Assembly: GCA_900546925.1 (NCBI GenBank) | Contig: UREV01000022.1 | Span: 1-38,143 of the forward strand | Direction of reading: 5' to 3' | DNA: 38,143 bases | Origin: an uncultured Bacteroides sp. | GTDB lineage: Bacteria > Bacteroidota > Bacteroidia > Bacteroidales > UBA932 | Shown: positions 16,481-24,167 of the stretch, piece after piece | Layout: each line of letters begins with the position of its first letter | Position numbering within the stretch: position 1 is the first letter of the stretch | The notes under the pieces: generated by a model | Told to the model about the DNA's origin: nothing | Database searches by the model: none | The model's input: only the letters and a program-made list of their open reading frames with translations | Made by a program: the position numbers and the translations under genes

Positions 16481-17023
16481 CTACTTATTGTCCATCAACC
16501 CTTTGAGCACTGCAAAAGGATTGCTGTCTGAAGCCTGCGCTTCCTCGTTTTTCACTTCAACTCCAGTTCCTGTCAAATACTTGACAGCGTCAGGATTACA
16601 AGCCCCTTCTCCATGGACTCTCTGCATCGGAAGAGCTAAACATGCGTAATCATAAATCACCTGACTCATGTCCAGTTCAGCACTGTCCTCCGGAAGATAA
16701 ATGACTTCTCTTTCGTCAGTCACCACCACTTCGTCATCTGAAACCGGTTCAGGACCGAACTTCACACTCAACCTGATTTCAGATGATACCGGAAGTGTCA
16801 AATCTTCCAGACACCTGTCACAAGGGACTGTGAGTGTTCCTTCCATGTCACAATCGATGCCGATGTAACTCCCGGACTTTTCCACAGAGACCTCAGCAGT
16901 CAAGTCCGCATCCAATATGTCAGTATTTCCGAAATCCCGGAATAAATCTGTACCGACATGCCAGGAGGAACTCTTTTTTCCTGGTTTCAATCCATTCAAA
17001 GGTATGATAAATTCTTCTGTCAT
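16481..17023 (-). CDS. yceD: YceD/DUF177 family protein, 23S rRNA accumulation
   Basis: A 180-residue cytosolic protein of the DUF177 family. In E. coli and plants, members are needed for normal 23S rRNA accumulation. The family signature is visible as PCDRCLEDLTLPV (about residues 68-80) and a second segment YACLALPMQRVHGEGAC. The C-terminus DSNPFAVLKGLMDNK matches the usual end of the family. It is followed by rpmF as in most bacteria. A promoter sits at the end of the upstream typA gene. Confidence 0.9.
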   Translation of the reverse strand: MTEEFIIPLNGLKPGKKSSSWHVGTDLFRDFGNTDILDADLTAEVSVEKSGSYIGIDCDMEGTLTVPCDRCLEDLTLPVSSEIRLSVKFGPEPVSDDEVVVTDEREVIYLPEDSAELDMSQVIYDYACLALPMQRVHGEGACNPDAVKYLTGTGVEVKNEEAQASDSNPFAVLKGLMDNK

Positions 17024-17048
17024 ATTCCTGCAAACAGATTAGGGGATG

Positions 17049-17079
17049 CAAAGGTAAGAAAAACTTTTGGAATATCAAT
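17049..17079 (-). promoter_or_regulatory. promoter for yceD-rpmF-tRNA-Arg
   Basis: ATTG (17076-17079), 19 bases, then TACCTTTG (17049-17056) on the minus strand. The -33 box lies inside the last codons of typA, so the unit can be transcribed separately from typA. Confidence 0.65.
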
Positions 17080-18877
17080 CAGTCTCACCGCTTTTTCTTT
17101 TCCTCTCGATCGGATCGAGGAGAATCTTGCGGATTCTGAGATGATTAGGTGTTACCTCAACAAGTTCATCTTCATTGATATACTCAAGCATTTCTTCGAG
17201 GGACATCTTGATGGCCGGAGGGAGGACAATCTTCTCATCACTTCCTGCCGCACGCACGTTGGTGAGCTTCTTGGTCTTGCAGATATTCACATTCAGGTCT
17301 CTGTCCCTAGTGTGCTCTCCCACAACCTCTCCAGCGTAAATTTCTTCACCCGGGTCCACGAAGAACTTGCCTCTGTCGAGGAGTTTGTTCATGGAGTATG
17401 CGATAGCCTCACCTGTTTCGAGGGAAACGAGAGAGCCATTGGTTCTGTGTTCGATATCGCCCTTATATGGCTGATAATCCTTAAATCTATGAGCCACAAC
17501 TGCTTCACCCTGAGATGCTGTAAGAAGGTTACTTCTGAGTCCCATCAGGCCTCTGGTAGGGATTTCGAATTCGAGAAGCGTCCTGTCTCCCCTAGGTTCC
17601 ATGTGGATGAGGGCAGCTTTTCTTCTGGTGGAGATTTCGATGGCTGCTCCTACGAACTGCTCAGGCACCTCGATGCTGAGTTCCTCGATAGGCTCGCATC
17701 TCTGTCCGTTGATAGTCTTGTCGAGCACCTTAGGCTGACCTACCTGAAGTTCGAAGCCCTCTCTTCTCATCTCTTCGATCAATACTGAGAGATGGAGGAC
17801 ACCACGTCCGAATACGACGAATGAATCAGCATTCAGACCAGGTTTCACGCGAAGGGCAAGGTTCTTTTCCAATTCCTTGTCCAGACGGTCCTTTATATGT
17901 CTTGAAGTGACGAACTTGCCATCCTTTCCGAAGAATGGTGAGTTGTTGATAGTGAAGAGCATACTCATGGTAGGCTCATCGATGGCGATCGGAGGAAGAG
18001 CCTCAGGATTCTCGAAATCCGCGATGGTATCACCTATTTCGAATCCGTCGATTCCTACCACAGCACAGATGTCACCGCACTGTACCTCAGGAACTTCTTT
18101 CTTTCCAAGTCCGTCAAATATAAGAAGCTGCTTGATCTTAGACTTCTCTATTCTGTCATATCTCTTGCACAGGCTGACATTCATTCCTGTCTTAAGGATA
18201 CCTCTGGTCACTCTACCCACAGCGATTCGCCCTACGTAAGGAGAGTATTCGAGTGATGATATGAGCATCTGAGGGGTTCCTTCATTCTGCTTAGGAGCCG
18301 GAATAACTTCCAATATAGTATCCAGAAGCGGAGTAATGTTATCTGTAGGTTTCTTCCAGTCAAGAGACATCCATCCCTGTTTTGCACTTCCGAAAACAGT
18401 ACGGAAATCCAGCTGGTCCTCAGTAGCATTGAGCGAGAACATCAGGTCGAAGACCTCTTCCTGGACCTCATCCGGACGGCAATTCGGCTTATCCACCTTA
18501 TTCACGACAACTATAGGTTTCTTGCCCATGCTGAGGGCTTTCTGAAGCACGAATCTTGTCTGAGGCATACAGCCTTCGAATGCGTCTACCAGCAGCAATA
18601 CGCCATCTGCCATATTCAGGACTCTTTCGACCTCACCGCCGAAATCACTATGTCCCGGAGTATCTATAATGTTGATTTTTACGCCTTTGTAAACGACTGA
18701 TACGTTCTTTGCAAGGATAGTGATACCTCTTTCTCTTTCAATGTCATTGTTGTCGAGAATCAATTCACCGAGATCTTCAGGTTTTCTAACGAGATTAGCC
18801 TGATAAATCATACGGTCCACGAGTGTTGTCTTGCCGTGGTCGACATGTGCGATAATCGCAATGTTCCTAACGTCCAT
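17075..18877 (-). CDS. typA: ribosome-associated GTPase TypA/BipA
   Basis: A 600-residue translational GTPase of the EF-G class that binds the ribosome and supports 50S assembly and stress or low-temperature growth. Seen: P-loop AHVDHGKTTLVDR (10-22), switch region with RERGITILAKN, DTPGHSDFGGEVERV, NKVDKPN, then beta-barrel domains and the TypA-specific C-terminus. Start at 18877 gives MDVRNIAIIAHVDHGK, the usual family start. A further upstream ATG at 18934 lies beyond the likely promoter at 18922-18929. It is divergent from guaA. Confidence 0.97.
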   Translation of the reverse strand: MDVRNIAIIAHVDHGKTTLVDRMIYQANLVRKPEDLGELILDNNDIERERGITILAKNVSVVYKGVKINIIDTPGHSDFGGEVERVLNMADGVLLLVDAFEGCMPQTRFVLQKALSMGKKPIVVVNKVDKPNCRPDEVQEEVFDLMFSLNATEDQLDFRTVFGSAKQGWMSLDWKKPTDNITPLLDTILEVIPAPKQNEGTPQMLISSLEYSPYVGRIAVGRVTRGILKTGMNVSLCKRYDRIEKSKIKQLLIFDGLGKKEVPEVQCGDICAVVGIDGFEIGDTIADFENPEALPPIAIDEPTMSMLFTINNSPFFGKDGKFVTSRHIKDRLDKELEKNLALRVKPGLNADSFVVFGRGVLHLSVLIEEMRREGFELQVGQPKVLDKTINGQRCEPIEELSIEVPEQFVGAAIEISTRRKAALIHMEPRGDRTLLEFEIPTRGLMGLRSNLLTASQGEAVVAHRFKDYQPYKGDIEHRTNGSLVSLETGEAIAYSMNKLLDRGKFFVDPGEEIYAGEVVGEHTRDRDLNVNICKTKKLTNVRAAGSDEKIVLPPAIKMSLEEMLEYINEDELVEVTPNHLRIRKILLDPIERKRKSGETD

Positions 18878-18921
18878 AGATCTATAAAACTTTTTTCTGC
18901 CTTCTGTCCAATACAGAAGTG

Positions 18922-18929
18922 CAAAATTA
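18922..18929 (-). promoter_or_regulatory. -7 box for typA
   Basis: TAATTTTG on the minus strand matches TAnnTTTG, about 45 bases upstream of the chosen typA start. It supports the shorter reading of the gene. The -33 region is weak. Confidence 0.6.
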
Positions 18930-18962
18930 CGCATTTCTTCTGTATTAATGAACTTTTTATAT

Positions 18963-18970
18963 TAATTTTG
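18963..18970 (+). promoter_or_regulatory. -7 box for guaA
   Basis: TAATTTTG followed by CAC, 27 bases upstream of the guaA ATG. The same -7 octamer faces the other way at 18922-18929, making a compact divergent promoter pair. Confidence 0.6.
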
Positions 18971-18997
18971 CACTAGAAAAATTTTCAATTACCACCA

Positions 18998-20581
18998 ATG
19001 ACTGAAAAAATCATCATTCTCGATGCAGGTTCCCAGGTGACTCAGCTTATCGGTCGCCGACTCAGGGAACTGAATGTCTACTGTGAAATCTACCCTTACA
19101 ACAAAATGCCGAATCCTGATCCGGCGATGAAGGGTGTAATCATTTCAGGAAGCCCGTGTTCTGTAAGGGATGCAAATGCCCCTCAGATCGATCTCGACGG
19201 GATAAAGGGAAAGCTTCCGCTTTTGGGAATTTGCTATGGCGCCCAGTATCTTGCAGCCAAGTTCGGAGGCAAAGTGGATGGTTCATTAGCCCGCGAGTAC
19301 GGAAGAGCTACGCTGAATGTCGTCAAACCGGATTCACCGCTCTTGAAGGGTGTCTCCCTGAAGTCGCAAGTATGGATGTCACATGGTGACACCATTTCGG
19401 AATTGCCTGCCGGCACCGAAGTTATCGCTTCGACTGATGATGTTGTCAATGCTGCCTTCCATTTCAAGGATGAGCAGACTTACGCTGTACAGTTCCACCC
19501 TGAGGTTTTCCATTCTGTAGAAGGAACTAAGATGTTGTCCAACTTCGCTTTCGGAATTTGCGGATGCAAAGGTGAATGGACCCCGGCGTCTTTCATTGAC
19601 ACAACCGTAGAGGAGCTGCGCAAGCAGATTGGCGACGACAAGGTCATTCTCGGTTTGAGCGGCGGAGTCGATTCTACAGTGGCTGCGGTGCTGCTGAACA
19701 AGGCGATCGGCCATAATCTCACTTGCATTTTCGTGAACAACGGTCTTCTTAGGAAGAATGAGTTCGAGGATGTGATGGAGTCTTATAAGGATATGGGCCT
19801 CAACGTGATAGGTGCTGACGCTTCGAAGGAGTTTCTGGATGCGCTCGCAGGTGTGACCGACCCTGAGGGCAAGAGAAAAATTATCGGACGTCTGTTTGTG
19901 GAGACTTTCGACAAATATGCACATACGATAGAGAATGCGAAGTGGCTGGCACAGGGTACCATTTATCCTGACGTGATAGAGTCCGCAGGTATTCCGGGTA
20001 TCGCTTCCAAGATCAAGTCCCATCATAACGTGGGAGGTCTTCCTGAGAAGATGAATCTGAAGATTGTGGAGCCGCTCAGGATGTTGTTCAAGGATGAGGT
20101 TCGCCGTGTAGGACGCTCTATGGGTATCAAGGAGGAGCTTGTAGGCAGGCATCCGTTCCCAGGTCCGTCTCTGGCTATCCGTATCATCGGCGATGTAACT
20201 GAGGAGAAGTTGCGCGTTCTGCGTGAGGCTGATGACATTTTCATCAAGGGTCTCCGCAATTACGACTGCACCGGCATGGGATTCCCATGTGCTTCGGATC
20301 CACGTGTTATGGCCACGAATCTGTACGATGCGATTTGGCAGGCCGGCGTGGTTCTGCTGCCTATCAAGAGTGTAGGTGTCATGGGTGATGAAAGGACTTA
20401 TGAGAATCCTGTAGCGATCCGCGCAGTGGTTTCGACTGACGCCATGACAGCGGACTGGTTCCATTTCCCTTATGATTTCCTCGCCAAGGTGAGTGACAGC
20501 ATAATAAACAAGGTCAAGGGAGTGAACCGAGTAGTCTACGACATCTCTTCCAAACCGCCTGCAACCATCGAGTGGGAATAG
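18998..20581 (+). CDS. guaA: GMP synthase (glutamine-hydrolysing)
   Basis: A 527-residue enzyme that aminates XMP to GMP using ATP and glutamine, the last step of guanine nucleotide synthesis. The N-terminal class I glutamine amidotransferase has LGICYGAQYLA (nucleophile Cys79) and QFHPEV (His167, Glu169). The ATP-pyrophosphatase domain has the P-loop LSGGVDSTVAA (221-226). The C-terminal dimerisation domain ends with PPATIEWE, as expected. Length is typical. It stands alone, divergent from typA. The accessory island begins directly after it. Confidence 0.99.
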   Translation: MTEKIIILDAGSQVTQLIGRRLRELNVYCEIYPYNKMPNPDPAMKGVIISGSPCSVRDANAPQIDLDGIKGKLPLLGICYGAQYLAAKFGGKVDGSLAREYGRATLNVVKPDSPLLKGVSLKSQVWMSHGDTISELPAGTEVIASTDDVVNAAFHFKDEQTYAVQFHPEVFHSVEGTKMLSNFAFGICGCKGEWTPASFIDTTVEELRKQIGDDKVILGLSGGVDSTVAAVLLNKAIGHNLTCIFVNNGLLRKNEFEDVMESYKDMGLNVIGADASKEFLDALAGVTDPEGKRKIIGRLFVETFDKYAHTIENAKWLAQGTIYPDVIESAGIPGIASKIKSHHNVGGLPEKMNLKIVEPLRMLFKDEVRRVGRSMGIKEELVGRHPFPGPSLAIRIIGDVTEEKLRVLREADDIFIKGLRNYDCTGMGFPCASDPRVMATNLYDAIWQAGVVLLPIKSVGVMGDERTYENPVAIRAVVSTDAMTADWFHFPYDFLAKVSDSIINKVKGVNRVVYDISSKPPATIEWE

Positions 20582-21001
20582 CCAATGACAGTTATTAGAC
20601 TTGCAAGGAGATTGCTGAGATAGTTGGCAAGCTCAGTCTATAACAAAGATTTTCAATAGTTTAGACCATATTCTAGATGCAATGGTGTCTGGGATATGGT
20701 TTAATTGTTTGTAGGTGGTCAGGAATGTTTGACACCTATTTTCAACACCTTCCAGCACCTCTTTTGGCCCGGTTCGGTGAGCAATGTGGTGCACGCAGTA
20801 AGAGAAAGCATATATTTCAGACAACCTGGCGAGTGGCAAAAAGAATATAATACTGAGTATCAACGTGTTACAATAAATGTCAGCCGCCAGGTCGTCTGAC
20901 ATATAATCGCAACATCCAACTATAAAATAGTTTCTACCTGGTGTTTGCCATCGTGATTTCTTAACTCCCCTTCCATACAGTACGAATATGAGGCGTTGCA
21001 T
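20582..21001. other. spacer with no recognisable gene, left part of accessory island
   Basis: The region is AT-richer than guaA. It holds one palindromic repeat (20661-20704) and an open frame of 122 codons on the minus strand (20633-21001) whose product (starting MQRLIFVLYGRGVKKSRWQ) I cannot match to any family. The frame begins exactly at the edge of the hairpin repeat at 21002. This may be decayed DNA of an older gene or element. Confidence 0.55.
20661..20704. repeat. palindromic repeat R1, left copy
   Basis: TTAGACCATAT (20661-20671) pairs with ATATGGTTTAA (20694-20704) with one G-T pair and a 22-base loop. TTAGACCATATTC and GGGATATGGT recur at 22690-22723. The upstream bases (CTATAA..AAGA..) are also partly shared. 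It could also act as the guaA terminator. Confidence 0.65.
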
Positions 21002-21062
21002 AATGTGCGTAAACTCGCGGAAAGTGCCAAAAAATTACACTTTCCGCGAGTTTACGCACATT
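21002..21062. repeat. long perfect hairpin repeat P, copy 1
   Basis: Perfect 25-base arms (21002-21026 and 21038-21062) around an 11-base loop. The left arm contains GTGCGTAAACTCGCGGAAAG. The 61 bases match 22526-22586 with one loop difference (T versus C). It begins 7 bases past the stop of the ATPase gene and may terminate its transcript. Confidence 0.97.
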
Positions 21063-21068
21063 TCAGAA

Positions 21069-22490
21069 TTACACACAGAACAAATCGTCTAGTGTAACTT
21101 CATTCTGAACTTGGCCATATTGGTTATTATGAACAAGGCCTTCAGCTGTAATGATTACCGTATGCACGGCACTTCGTGTTCCAGTTACAGCAACAAAGAC
21201 ATTACGACGTCTCTCAAGTTCAAGCGCATATTCCTCGGAAATATGGAACGGATCTTTATAGTCCTTAATTTCACATAAATCAATGATGCCATCACTTCTG
21301 TCGATTAAAAGATCTATTTGAACGCCCTTTATACCTTTCTTTTTATCTCCAAGATATTTCCATGCATATTCGCTAGTGGCTATCCCAGTAATACCGAGTT
21401 TCATTTTTATCTGCTCAACGTGCCAAAGACACACTCGTTCAAAAGCGAGACCACACCAGGTATTATACCGGGGCGTACCAAGCATTGAAGACCAATAATT
21501 AGCCCCATGACTAGAGCCCTTTACGAAATCATAGTAGAATAATGTGAAATGATCTACCAACTGATATATCTTCATCTTTGCCTCATAACCTATCGTATTA
21601 TAACTTCTAATAAATCCGCACCATTCGAGTTCTTCAAGAATTATCGAAAGGCTGCCATTATCCTCAAATTCACCAGAGTCGATAATATCCATTCTTGTGA
21701 GTCCTTTACGCTTTTCTGCCAATAATTCTATCACTTTAATATATTTCTGAGGCTGCTTAAAAAGTGCAGAATATAGCATCTCGAATTCGTCATGCATTTC
21801 ACCATCTTCTGCAAAAATAAGTCTATCAATTTCTTGAGTCATGCTTGCTCCTCGCTGCAACAGGCTCCAATAATAAGGAACTCCGCCAAAAACCATATAA
21901 GCTTCAAGAATCTGTTTTCGCGTAAATTGTAAACCTCGTGAAACACATAGTTTTTCGCAAAGCCCTAAACTGAAAGGCTTAAGGGCAATCCTATGATTAA
22001 GCCTATTATGTAAACCTCCCTTATTCTTAATTATCTTCTTAACCATCCACGAAGTACTGCTTCCGCAGACAACGAACACGATATCTTTTCTGGCCGAAGC
22101 CCAACCATTCCAGAATGACTCCAATTCACTCAAAAAACCCGATCTCGGAGCATCCATCCAAGGTAATTCATCGAGGAAAACAACTTTCTTTCCTGCGGGC
22201 AAATTATTTATAAACATCTTTAGCTGATCAAAAGCCTCCCCCCAATTCGCAAGTACAGGAATTTCAGAATGGCCCTGTTCTTTAAGTGCCCGCCGGAATC
22301 TTGCGAGTTGTTTCCTGGACGAGGTGTTTGCCGCACCCGTGAATTGAAATCCAAACGTGTAATCAAAAGCCTCCCTTATCAGAAATGTCTTACCAACACG
22401 CCTCCTGCCATATACGGCTATAAATTGTGAATACTCTTCGGTTAAAGCACCTTGCAATAAACGACATTCTTTTTCTCTTCCTATCAGCAT
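21069..22490 (-). CDS. AAA+ ATPase with C-terminal PD-(D/E)XK-like domain (ATPase_2/DUF234 type)
   Basis: A 473-residue STAND/AAA-type ATPase similar in plan to the archaeal-type ATPase family. The Walker A is YGRRRVGKTFLI (Gly28 to Thr35) and the Walker B is VVFLDE (Asp107-Glu108). A winged-helix-like middle follows (about 290-340, RKGLTRMDIIDSGE). The C-terminal domain carries GVQIDLLID with Asp393 and CEIK with Glu407 and Lys409, a PD-(D/E)XK nuclease-like layout. Start at 22490 (MLIGREKECRLLQ) matches the family; a longer frame from 22583 would translate the hairpin repeat. Both sides carry repeat P. Base use is AT-richer than neighbours, pointing to transfer. The biological role of this family is unclear. 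Confidence 0.88.
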   Translation of the reverse strand: MLIGREKECRLLQGALTEEYSQFIAVYGRRRVGKTFLIREAFDYTFGFQFTGAANTSSRKQLARFRRALKEQGHSEIPVLANWGEAFDQLKMFINNLPAGKKVVFLDELPWMDAPRSGFLSELESFWNGWASARKDIVFVVCGSSTSWMVKKIIKNKGGLHNRLNHRIALKPFSLGLCEKLCVSRGLQFTRKQILEAYMVFGGVPYYWSLLQRGASMTQEIDRLIFAEDGEMHDEFEMLYSALFKQPQKYIKVIELLAEKRKGLTRMDIIDSGEFEDNGSLSIILEELEWCGFIRSYNTIGYEAKMKIYQLVDHFTLFYYDFVKGSSHGANYWSSMLGTPRYNTWCGLAFERVCLWHVEQIKMKLGITGIATSEYAWKYLGDKKKGIKGVQIDLLIDRSDGIIDLCEIKDYKDPFHISEEYALELERRRNVFVAVTGTRSAVHTVIITAEGLVHNNQYGQVQNEVTLDDLFCV

Positions 22491-22512
22491 ATGCCACAAA
22501 TTATGATCCTCA

Positions 22513-22520
22513 CAAATATA
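22513..22520 (-). promoter_or_regulatory. -7 box for the ATPase gene
   Basis: TATATTTG on the minus strand lies between hairpin P copy 2 and the ATPase start. The -33 position falls inside the hairpin arm and does not match the consensus, so expression may depend on the palindrome. Confidence 0.5.
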
Positions 22521-22523
22521 ATA

Positions 22524-22588
22524 AAAATGTGCGTAAACTCGCGGAAAGTGCCAAAAAATCACACTTTCCGCGAGTTTACGCACATTTT
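22524..22588. repeat. long perfect hairpin repeat P, copy 2
   Basis: Perfect 27-base arms (22524-22550 and 22562-22588) around an 11-base loop CCAAAAAATCA. It lies 33 bases upstream of the ATPase start. It is nearly identical to copy 1 at 21002-21062, so the gene is framed by two copies in the same orientation as judged from the loops. Confidence 0.97.
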
Positions 22589-22689
22589 ACAGGATTAACC
22601 ACGCTGAGATGGTCATTTTTACGACTTGCTTGCTGAATAGGCCGAAATCATAACCTCCGTCCGAGACTATAGTAAACCAAGAACATTTA

Positions 22690-22723
22690 TTAGACCATAT
22701 TCCGGAGACGGGATATGGTCTAT
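22690..22723. repeat. palindromic repeat R1, right copy
   Basis: Arms 22691-22703 and 22710-22722 (13 base pairs with one G-T) around the loop GGAGAC. The arms share TTAGACCATATTC and GGGATATGGT with the copy at 20661-20704. It lies 7 bases past the stop of the broken secreted-protein gene on the minus strand and might have been its terminator. Confidence 0.65.
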
Positions 22724-22729
22724 TTGTAT

Positions 22730-22934
22730 CTAATAGTTGAAGTAGGTGCAGAGGCCGTAGTAGGAGATGTAGTTGGAATAGCGCTGCAGGATACTCGGTT
22801 ATGATTTCATCAATGTCAGCTGCAATAGGTTTATCAAAATCCTGGGCATCCGCATAGATAGGCACAAATACGGAAACCATTATGAATAACAGGACAGAAC
22901 CCATAACGGAAGATATTGATTTGCAGTATTTCAT
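22730..22934 (-). pseudogene. broken gene for a small secreted protein
   Basis: The frame starts with a clear signal peptide, MKYCKSISSVMGSVLLFIMV, then SVFVPIYADAQ and DFDKPIAADIDEIITEYP. It then loses sense (LFQLHLLLRPLHLLQLL). In the next frame the same DNA reads LQRYSNYISYYGLCTYFNY and stop (TAG at 22730-22732), which looks like a real protein end rich in aromatic residues. So the 5' and 3' ends appear to be in different frames, through a one-base shift or an internal deletion near 22775. The family is not recognised. It is divergent from the dehydrogenase at 23031. Confidence 0.6.
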
Positions 22935-22974
22935 AAGAAGACGTTTTTAGATGGATGAGACACACTTGGTAACA

Positions 22975-23005
22975 ATTGCAAGTTATCGAAAAAATCATAT
23001 CTTTG
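22975..23005 (+). promoter_or_regulatory. promoter for the 2-hydroxyacid dehydrogenase
   Basis: ATTG (22975-22978), 19 bases, then TATCTTTG (22998-23005). The -7 box matches TAnnTTTG and lies 25 bases before the ATG at 23031. Confidence 0.65.
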
Positions 23006-23030
23006 CAATAGAAATAAAAACATTGATTTG

Positions 23031-23957
23031 ATGAAAATAACATTTCTAGATGCAGCGACAGTCGGAGAGACATCACTGTCGCCGATAGCGGCGTGCGGCG
23101 AGCTTACCGCATGGCCGACATCCAGCCCTGAAGAGGCGAAAGAGCGAGTTAAGGACTGCGAAGTGCTGATAGTGAACAAAGTGAAGGTTACTGATGATCT
23201 CTTGAGTGCAGCACCAAATGTAAAACTGGTATGCGAGGCGGGAACCGGTATCAACAATATCGACGTAAAGGCTTGCGAAAAACGTGGCATCATCGTAAGG
23301 AACGTCGCCGGATATTCGACCGAACCGGTTGTACAGCAGACATTTATGCACATACTGTCATTACTTGGCAACGGCCCTTATTTCGATGACGCCGTCAAAT
23401 CTGGAGGATATTCCTCAAGCGGCATGTTCACCAATGTCATCAAACCGTTCATAGAAGTGTACGGCAAACAGATAGGAATCATCGGCATGGGAACTATCGG
23501 AAGCCGCGTGGCTGAAGTCGCAGAAGCATTCGGAATGAAGGTCGTATATTACTCGACATCAGGAACCGGCCACTGCACGAAGTATCCATGCCTTCCGTTG
23601 GAAGAACTGATGCGCACTTCAGACGTAATCTCCATCCATGCGCCATACAATGAGCGCACGGCCGGACTGATAAGAGAAAAGGAACTGCGTATGATGAAAC
23701 CGACAGCCATCATCGTGAATATGGGCCGAGGCGGAATCATCGAAGAAGCAGCATTGGCAAAAATTATCAACGAGAATATCATCGGCGGAGCCGCACTGGA
23801 TGTATTTGTAAATGAGCCGATTCCTTTCGACAATCCGCTTCTCCACACACACCATCCCGAGAAATTGCACTTTACCCCACACATAGGTTGGGCAAGCGTG
23901 GAAGCAAGAGACAGACTCGTGGCAGCCATTGCAGACAACATCGCAAAAGGCTGGTAA
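23031..23957 (+). CDS. D-2-hydroxyacid dehydrogenase (glycerate dehydrogenase-like)
   Basis: A 308-residue NAD-dependent D-2-hydroxyacid dehydrogenase interconverting 2-oxo and D-2-hydroxy acids. The nucleotide-binding motif is IGMGTIGSRVAEV (Gly152, Gly154, Gly157). The catalytic triad is Arg233 (VNMGRGG), Glu262 (NEP) and His284 (TPHIGWAS). Start at ATG 23031 gives MKITFLDAATVG; the preceding TTG codon is in frame but not needed. The overall length and the N-terminus fit glycerate dehydrogenase HprA-like members, but the substrate cannot be fixed from the sequence. It is a single gene closed by a very long hairpin. Confidence 0.92.
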   Translation: MKITFLDAATVGETSLSPIAACGELTAWPTSSPEEAKERVKDCEVLIVNKVKVTDDLLSAAPNVKLVCEAGTGINNIDVKACEKRGIIVRNVAGYSTEPVVQQTFMHILSLLGNGPYFDDAVKSGGYSSSGMFTNVIKPFIEVYGKQIGIIGMGTIGSRVAEVAEAFGMKVVYYSTSGTGHCTKYPCLPLEELMRTSDVISIHAPYNERTAGLIREKELRMMKPTAIIVNMGRGGIIEEAALAKIINENIIGGAALDVFVNEPIPFDNPLLHTHHPEKLHFTPHIGWASVEARDRLVAAIADNIAKGW

Positions 23958-23967
23958 AGAATCAAAT

Positions 23968-24020
23968 ACAAACAAAAAATGGCTGACAAACATGTGATTT
24001 GTCAGCCATTTTTTGTTTGT
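23968..24020. terminator. bidirectional 23-bp hairpin terminator
   Basis: A perfect 23-base-pair stem (23968-23990 with 23998-24020) with loop CATGTGA. A-tract and T-tract lie in the arms, so it can act on both strands: for the dehydrogenase from the left and tRNA-Leu from the right. Its last base is the tRNA discriminator position. Confidence 0.88.
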
Positions 24021-24102
24021 GCGCGAGATGAGAGTCGAACTCACACGTCGCAATTGACACTAGCTCCTGAAACTAGCGCGTCTACCATTTCGCCACCCGC
24101 GC
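24020..24102 (-). tRNA. tRNA-Leu (anticodon CAG)
   Basis: An 83-base class II tRNA with acceptor GCGCGGG/CTCGCGC, D arm with GGCGAAATGGTAGACGC, anticodon stem CTAGT/GCTAG and loop TTCAGGA (anticodon CAG, reads CUG). A short variable arm (TGTCAATTGCGACG) and a T arm with GTTCGACTC follow. CCA is not encoded. It has its own promoter. Confidence 0.95.
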
Positions 24103-24116
24103 ATCGGATAGGACTA

Positions 24117-24147
24117 CAAAGGTACTTATTTTTTTCGAATAAACAAG
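24117..24147 (-). promoter_or_regulatory. promoter for tRNA-Leu
   Basis: CTTG (24144-24147), 19 bases, then TACCTTTG (24117-24124) on the minus strand. The -7 box is 14 bases upstream of the tRNA 5' end. Confidence 0.65.
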
Positions 24148-24167
24148 TGAGTGTTATACAAAGATCA

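Noticed and set aside
22491..22583. N-terminal extension of the ATPase frame (reading RKLAESVIFWHFPRVYAHF)
   Set aside because: The residues come from translation of the hairpin repeat; the family-like start MLIGREKECR at 22490 fits better and has a promoter box just upstream.
20582..23005. Classical insertion sequence with terminal inverted repeats and transposase
   Set aside because: The flanking repeats are each palindromes rather than inverted ends. No DDE or HUH transposase is visible, and no clear target duplication was found.
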